The position numbers and the translations under genes were made by a program. Below the pieces are notes generated by a model. The model worked only from the letters and a program-made list of their open reading frames with translations, was not told the origin of the DNA and made no database searches. A stretch of DNA of 19,807 nucleotides from an uncultured Stenotrophomonas sp. (GTDB taxonomy: Bacteria > Pseudomonadota > Gammaproteobacteria > Xanthomonadales > Xanthomonadaceae): assembly GCA_946223375.1 (NCBI GenBank), contig CAMICU010000045.1, forward strand, positions 1 through 19,807, in the 5' to 3' direction. How positions within the stretch are numbered: position 1 is the first letter of the stretch; every line of letters starts with the position of its first letter. Positions 14,739 to 19,807 of the stretch are shown here, piece by piece.

Positions 14739-15482
14739 ATGAGCAAGCCATTGCAGGGTGAAATCGCGCTCGTCACCGGCGCCAGCCGTGGCATCGGCGC
14801 CGCCATTGCCGACGAACTGGCCGCGCAGGGCGCGACCGTCATCGGCACCGCGACCACCGAATCCGGCGCCGCCGCGATCGGTGAGCGCCTGGCCGCGCAG
14901 GGCGGTCACGGCCGCGCGCTGAACGTGACCGAGCCGGGCGCGGTGGACGCGCTGATCGACGCGGTCAGCAAGGAGTTCGGCGCCATCACCATCCTGGTGA
15001 ACAACGCCGGCATCACCCGCGACAACCTGCTGATGCGCATGAAGGACGAGGATTGGCAGGCCATCCTCGACACCAACCTGACCAGCGTCTACCGCACCTC
15101 CAAGGCGGTGATGCGCGGCATGATGAAGGCGCGCAAGGGCCGCATCATCAACATCGCATCGGTGGTGGGCGTGACCGGCAATGCCGGCCAGGCCAACTAC
15201 GCTGCCGCCAAGGCCGGCATCATCGGCTTCAGCAAGTCGCTGGCCAAGGAAATCGGTTCGCGCGGTGTCACCGTCAATGTTGTCGCACCTGGCTTCATCG
15301 ACACCGACATGACCAAGGCGTTGCCGGAAGAAGCGCGTACCGCGCTGATCAACGACATCGCCCTCGAACGCCTGGGTTCGCCGGAAGACATCGCCCATGC
15401 GGTGGCCTTCCTGGCCGGCCCGGCTGCCGGTTACATCACCGGCGAAACCCTCCATGTGAACGGTGGCATGTACATGCCGTAA
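14739..15482 (+). CDS. fabG: 3-oxoacyl-ACP reductase (FabG)
   Basis: NADPH-dependent short-chain dehydrogenase that carries out the first reduction of the elongation cycle. It has 247 residues. The cofactor site is TGASRGIG near residue 14, NNAG occurs near residue 88, and the catalytic set is S141, Y154 and K158 (NIASVVG, NYAAAKAG). The C-terminus TGETLHVNGGMYMP is characteristic. GAGGA lies about 6 bp before the ATG. It lies between fabD and acpP as in most gammaproteobacteria. The 152-bp leader before acpP contains a small hairpin right after this gene (GGCGCA/TGCGCC, 15488-15504) without a T tract. Confidence 0.98.
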   Translation: MSKPLQGEIALVTGASRGIGAAIADELAAQGATVIGTATTESGAAAIGERLAAQGGHGRALNVTEPGAVDALIDAVSKEFGAITILVNNAGITRDNLLMRMKDEDWQAILDTNLTSVYRTSKAVMRGMMKARKGRIINIASVVGVTGNAGQANYAAAKAGIIGFSKSLAKEIGSRGVTVNVVAPGFIDTDMTKALPEEARTALINDIALERLGSPEDIAHAVAFLAGPAAGYITGETLHVNGGMYMP

Positions 15483-15634
15483 GCAAGGGGCGCAGGGATT
15501 GCGCCGCAAGTGGTTGATCTGCGGAGGTTTTTGCTGCGATGCAAGGCCGCGCCGGTTTCCACTACACTATCCCACGGCCATCGCCTTTGATGGCGACCAC
15601 TTTTGAACCACAACTCCATCTGGAGCGAGATCCC

Positions 15635-15874
15635 ATGAGCACCATCGAAGAACGCGTCAAGAAAATCGTCGTCGAACAGCTTGGCGTCAAGGAAGAAGAA
15701 GTCACCAACAGCGCATCGTTCGTCGATGACCTGGGCGCTGACTCGCTGGACACCGTCGAGCTGGTGATGGCCCTGGAAGAAGAATTCGAGTGCGAGATCC
15801 CGGACGAAGAAGCCGAGAAGATCAGCACCGTGCAGGCCGCCATCGACTACATCAAGGCCCACGTCAAGGCCTGA
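15635..15874 (+). CDS. acpP: Acyl carrier protein
   Basis: Small acidic carrier of growing fatty acyl chains, 79 residues. The phosphopantetheine attachment site is S37 in GADSLDTVELVMALEEEF, and the rest follows the E. coli AcpP pattern (MSTIEERVKKIVVEQLGVKEEEV, IPDEEAEKISTVQAAIDYI). GGAG at 15622-15625 serves the ATG. The frame is open back to 15539, but that part has no ACP homology. A hairpin in the leader (GCCATC/GATGGC, 15577-15594) and a possible attenuator after the gene (15925-15955) fit the need for acpP to be expressed more strongly than its neighbours. An own promoter in the 152-bp leader is likely, but I could not pick a convincing -35/-10 pair. Confidence 0.98.
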   Translation: MSTIEERVKKIVVEQLGVKEEEVTNSASFVDDLGADSLDTVELVMALEEEFECEIPDEEAEKISTVQAAIDYIKAHVKA

Positions 15875-15924
15875 TGTCAGACGGCAGTGCGCGCGCGGGC
15901 TCACGCTCGCCGCGCACCGCACCC

Positions 15925-15955
15925 CATGGGGCCGCTGTTGCGGCCCCGTGTGTTT
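15925..15955 (+). terminator. Hairpin attenuator between acpP and fabF
   Basis: Perfect 8-bp stem GGGGCCGC (15928-15935) / GCGGCCCC (15940-15947) with a TGTT loop, extendable by three pairs including one G-U, then GTGTTTGA. The T tract is poor, so partial termination or 3'-end protection of a short acpP message is the more likely role. Confidence 0.55.
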
Positions 15956-16017
15956 GAGCATCACACCGAAGCAAACCGAGTTGCCCGTTGAAATCATCCG
16001 GGCCAGGAGAATCAGCA

Positions 16018-17280
<1,263 letters not shown>

Positions 17281-17537
17281 GCGGCAGGCGTCGCCGCCCA
17301 TCGAGCCCTTCTCCCGCCAGCGGCAGAGGGGTTGGGCTGAGGGCAGGGGCGACGCCACTTCGTTGAACCCCCGCGGGGTGACAACGCGGATTCACCCAGC
17401 AGGCGCGTGGCGACGCGCTCGTCAGCACGGCGCCTCCCGTTGTGTCGAGGCGCCCGTCATCCGCCCCGCCGGGGCAGCTGCCCCCGCCAGCGGGCGCAGC
17501 GATGTCTGCAGCACCCTCCCACTTCTCCAGGCCGACG
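17281..17537. repeat. fabF-pabB spacer with degenerate inverted repeats
   Basis: No gene is seen here. GGCGTCGCC (17287-17295) and GGCGACGCC (17348-17356) form a 9-bp inverted pair around a CCCTTCTCCCG...CAGAGGGGTTGG stretch. From memory this looks like a degenerate copy of the CTCTCCC/GGGAGAGGG intergenic repeat common in xanthomonads. Further along are a hairpin GGCGCCTC/GAGGCGCC (17429-17436 and 17447-17454) and a perfect 14-bp palindrome GGGGCAGCTGCCCC (17471-17484). They form the leader of pabB. Confidence 0.45.
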
Positions 17538-18893
17538 ATGCACCTCCTTCCCCTGCACGCCGATACCGACCTGCTGGCGCTGCACCGTCTCGCGCCGCAG
17601 CGCTATCCGGTCCTGCTTGAATCCACCGCGGCCGGCAGGCAGGGCCAGTGGGACATGCTGCTGATCGCCGATGGCGGGCAGCTGCGGCTGGAAGCCGATG
17701 GCCAGGTGCATCGCGAGGATGGCACGGTGCTGGCCGGCGCCTTCCTGGAGGTGCTGGACCAGCAATGGCAGGCACTGCGCACCGCGCGCGCGCCGATGTT
17801 CTCCGAGTTTCCGTTCCGGGGGGGCTGGGCGCTGCTGCTGGACTACGAGCTGGCCGGCCAGGTCGAACCCATCCTCAAGCTGCCGCAGCGCGACGACGGC
17901 CTGCCTGCCGCCGTTGCCCTGCGCTGCCCGGCGGCGGTGCTGCGCGAGCGCGCCAGCGGCCGCTGCGTCGCGGTCGCCGAGGCCGAGGCGGCCGGGTTGC
18001 TGGCCGACCTGCAGCAGCACCTGCCGCAGGCCGCATCGCTGCCGCCGTTGGCTGATTGGCAGGCGCCACGGGCAATCGTCGAGGACGCCGATGCGCGGTT
18101 CACCGACGGCGTGCGCCACGTGATCGATTACCTGTGCGCCGGCGACGTGTTCCAGGTGAACCTGTCGCGGCGCTGGCAGGCACAGTTCGACGCGCCGCTG
18201 CTGCCGGAAGCGCTGTACGCGCGGCTGCGCACCGCCAACCCGGCGCCGTTCGCCGGGCTGTTCACCGCGGCCGGGCGCGCGGTGGTCAGTTCTTCGCCGG
18301 AGCGGCTGGTGTCGGTCAGCGGTGACGTGGTGCAGACCCGGCCGATCGCCGGCACGCGGCCGCGGTTTGCCGGCGATGACGATGCCGCGCGCATCCAGGA
18401 GCTGGTCGGCCATCCCAAGGAGCGCGCCGAGCACGTGATGCTGATCGACCTGGAGCGCAACGACCTTGGGCGCATCGCCGCGCCGGGGACGGTCGAGGTC
18501 GATGAGCTGATGACGGTGGAAAGCTACGCCCACGTCCATCACATCGTCAGCAACGTGCGCGCCCGCCTGCGGCCGGAGGTGACGCCGGGCCAGGTGATCG
18601 CCGCCACGTTCCCCGGCGGCACCATCACCGGCTGCCCCAAGGTGCGCTGCATGGAGATCATCGCTGAGCTGGAACAGACCGCGCGCGGGGCCTACACCGG
18701 CGCCTTCGGCTGGCTGAACCGTGACGGCGACATGGACATGAACATCCTGATCCGCACCGCCGAGGTGAGTGGCGCGGTGGCGACGTTCCGCACCGGTGCC
18801 GGCATCGTGGTGGATTCGGACCCGGACAAGGAACTGGACGAGACCCGGGCCAAGGCGCGCGGCCTGCTGCGGGCGCTGGAAGCACAACAATGA
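17538..18893 (+). CDS. pabB: Aminodeoxychorismate synthase component I (PabB)
   Basis: Chorismate-utilising enzyme of folate biosynthesis; with a PabA glutaminase it makes 4-amino-4-deoxychorismate. With the ATG at 17538 it has 451 residues (E. coli PabB 453). Chorismate-domain motifs run in order: GDVFQVNLSRRW, ANPAPFAGLF, SSSPERLVS, RPIAGTRPR, HVMLIDLERNDLGR, TFPGGTITGCPKVRCMEII, and AGIVVDSDPDKE. The active-site position occupied by Lys274 in E. coli PabB (PIKGT) is A271 here (PIAGT), as in TrpE and some PabB proteins. TrpE identity is therefore possible, but length and the fab-cluster position favour PabB. The frame is open to 17442, with Met codons at 17442 and 17502 as alternatives; no start has a strong Shine-Dalgarno. 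pabC, found here in E. coli, is absent; mltG follows after 70 bp. Confidence 0.88.
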   Translation: MHLLPLHADTDLLALHRLAPQRYPVLLESTAAGRQGQWDMLLIADGGQLRLEADGQVHREDGTVLAGAFLEVLDQQWQALRTARAPMFSEFPFRGGWALLLDYELAGQVEPILKLPQRDDGLPAAVALRCPAAVLRERASGRCVAVAEAEAAGLLADLQQHLPQAASLPPLADWQAPRAIVEDADARFTDGVRHVIDYLCAGDVFQVNLSRRWQAQFDAPLLPEALYARLRTANPAPFAGLFTAAGRAVVSSSPERLVSVSGDVVQTRPIAGTRPRFAGDDDAARIQELVGHPKERAEHVMLIDLERNDLGRIAAPGTVEVDELMTVESYAHVHHIVSNVRARLRPEVTPGQVIAATFPGGTITGCPKVRCMEIIAELEQTARGAYTGAFGWLNRDGDMDMNILIRTAEVSGAVATFRTGAGIVVDSDPDKELDETRAKARGLLRALEAQQ

Positions 18894-18963
18894 ACGGCCT
18901 GCTTGGCCGGTATCGACGGCGGCGCGGTATCCTGCGCACCGGTTCTATCTGAGCGGAGTGAGC

Positions 18964-19807
18964 ATGGCGGGTGCCAAACGCGGATGTCTGGCAGTGCTGG
19001 CGGTGGTGGTGTTGCTGGTGGCATTGGCCGGTGCGGGCGCGTTCTGGATGTGGCACCGCCTGGGCAGCTTCGCTTCCACCCCGGTGACGCCCGCGCAGGC
19101 CAGCGTCACCATCGCCCCGGGCGACTCCTTCAACACCGTGCTGGGCAAGCTGCGTGCGGCCGGCATCGACGAGGGCAACGACCTGCAATGGCAGGCGCTG
19201 GCCCGCCAGCTCGATGCGGCCGGCAAGCTGAAGGTCGGCGAGTACTCGCTGGAACCGGCGCCCACGCCGCGCGAGCTGCTGCGCAACATGCGCCAGGGCA
19301 AGGTGCTGCAGTACCGGGTGACGATCGTGGAAGGCTGGAACATCCGCCAGCTGCGCGCCGCGCTGAACCGGGCACAGCCGCTGCGGCATGAAAGCACCGA
19401 GCTAAGCGATGCCGAGCTGATGGCGGCGCTGGGCTTCCCGGAGCAGCACCCGGAAGGCCGCTTCCTCCCGGAAACCTACATCTACCAGCGCGGCGACAGC
19501 GACCTGGATGTGCTCAAGCGCGCCCACGCGGCGATGGAAAAGGAACTGGCCGCCGCCTGGGCCACGCGTGCCGACGACCTGCCGCTGGCATCGCCGTACG
19601 AGCTGCTGACGCTGGCCTCGATCATCGAGAAGGAAACCGGCCTGGCCAGCGAGCGCCCGCAGATCGCCGGGGTGTTCATGCGCCGGCTGAAGATGGGCAT
19701 GCGTCTGCAGACCGACCCGACCGTGATCTACGGCATCGGCAGTGCCTATGACGGCAACATCCGGCGCAGCCACCTGACCACCGACACGCCCTACAACACC
19801 TATACCC
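18964..19807 (+). CDS. mltG: Endolytic peptidoglycan transglycosylase MltG, 3'-truncated by window edge
   Basis: Inner-membrane lytic transglycosylase (YceG family) that cuts nascent glycan strands and so sets their length. The window shows 281 codons with no stop. A short cytoplasmic start (MAGAKRG) is followed by one transmembrane helix (LAVLAVVVLLVALAGAGAFWMW), a LysM-like subdomain (VTIAPGDSFNTVLGKLRAAGI), and the YceG domain: PEGRFLPETYIY, then LASIIEKETGLASERPQIAGVFMRRL, then LQTDPTVIYGIG. The conserved Glu in EKET (E222, with E224 two residues on) is the family's catalytic region. The sequence breaks off in TDTPYNTYT, a conserved stretch. CGGAG at 18955-18959 precedes the ATG closely. 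In E. coli tmk and holB would follow downstream. Confidence 0.95.
   Translation, partial: MAGAKRGCLAVLAVVVLLVALAGAGAFWMWHRLGSFASTPVTPAQASVTIAPGDSFNTVLGKLRAAGIDEGNDLQWQALARQLDAAGKLKVGEYSLEPAPTPRELLRNMRQGKVLQYRVTIVEGWNIRQLRAALNRAQPLRHESTELSDAELMAALGFPEQHPEGRFLPETYIYQRGDSDLDVLKRAHAAMEKELAAAWATRADDLPLASPYELLTLASIIEKETGLASERPQIAGVFMRRLKMGMRLQTDPTVIYGIGSAYDGNIRRSHLTTDTPYNTYT

Noticed and set aside
13674..15509. 611-codon minus-strand open frame opposite fabD and fabG
   Set aside because: Shadow frame; fabD and fabG on the plus strand have intact catalytic motifs.
15539..15634. N-terminal extension of acpP
   Set aside because: ACP homology and the ribosome binding site place the start at 15635; the upstream part is leader.

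Overview
The window is high-GC bacterial chromosome with tightly packed genes. Its gene content and order point to a gammaproteobacterium of the Xanthomonadaceae, most likely Stenotrophomonas or a near relative. Supporting signs are the order dnaX-ebfC-recR, a maf/yceD-rpmF-fab cluster in which fabH directly follows rpmF, and a GTAGGAGCGGC-type inverted repeat. The genus is inferred from memory of gene order and protein style, not from a search.

Region 1 (1-2859, plus strand) holds DNA replication and repair genes: the C-terminal three quarters of dnaX (start outside the window), ebfC/ybaB, a hairpin terminator, recR, and a HinT-like HIT hydrolase. Region 2 (2954-4258, plus) is a single exported protein of unknown function with a zinc-peptidase-like HEAWH motif. 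It converges on region 3 across a symmetrical bidirectional terminator. Region 3 (8708-4328, minus) is a four-gene operon: MoxR AAA+ ATPase, DUF58 protein, TgpA-type membrane transglutaminase and Slp-family lipoprotein. Its junctions are 0 or -4 bp, so the lipoprotein is physically coupled to the well-known MoxR/DUF58/transglutaminase trio. Region 4 (8751-10595, plus) is a GT39/ArnT-like membrane glycosyltransferase with an extra beta-rich C-terminal domain.

Region 5 (10643-18893) is the fatty-acid block. maf (yceF) points left. To the right run yceD, rpmF, fabH, fabD, fabG, acpP, fabF, then pabB and the start of mltG. It resembles the E. coli yceD-rpmF-plsX-fabHDG-acpP-fabF-pabC-mltG cluster, but plsX is missing and pabB stands where pabC does in E. 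coli. Hairpin terminators or attenuators lie after rpmF and acpP, and a 499-bp gap with a REP-like inverted pair splits fabH from fabD. The block is therefore probably several transcription units. A near-consensus sigma70 promoter (TTGACA-N17-TACCAT) sits so close to the yceD start that its transcript should be leaderless or nearly so.

No mobile element, CRISPR array, tRNA or rRNA was seen. Most of the window is conserved housekeeping sequence. The parts that seem least explained are the HEAWH protein, the lipoprotein coupling in the transglutaminase operon, the near-leaderless yceD promoter, and the enlarged fabH-fabD gap. I found no convincing wholly new system.
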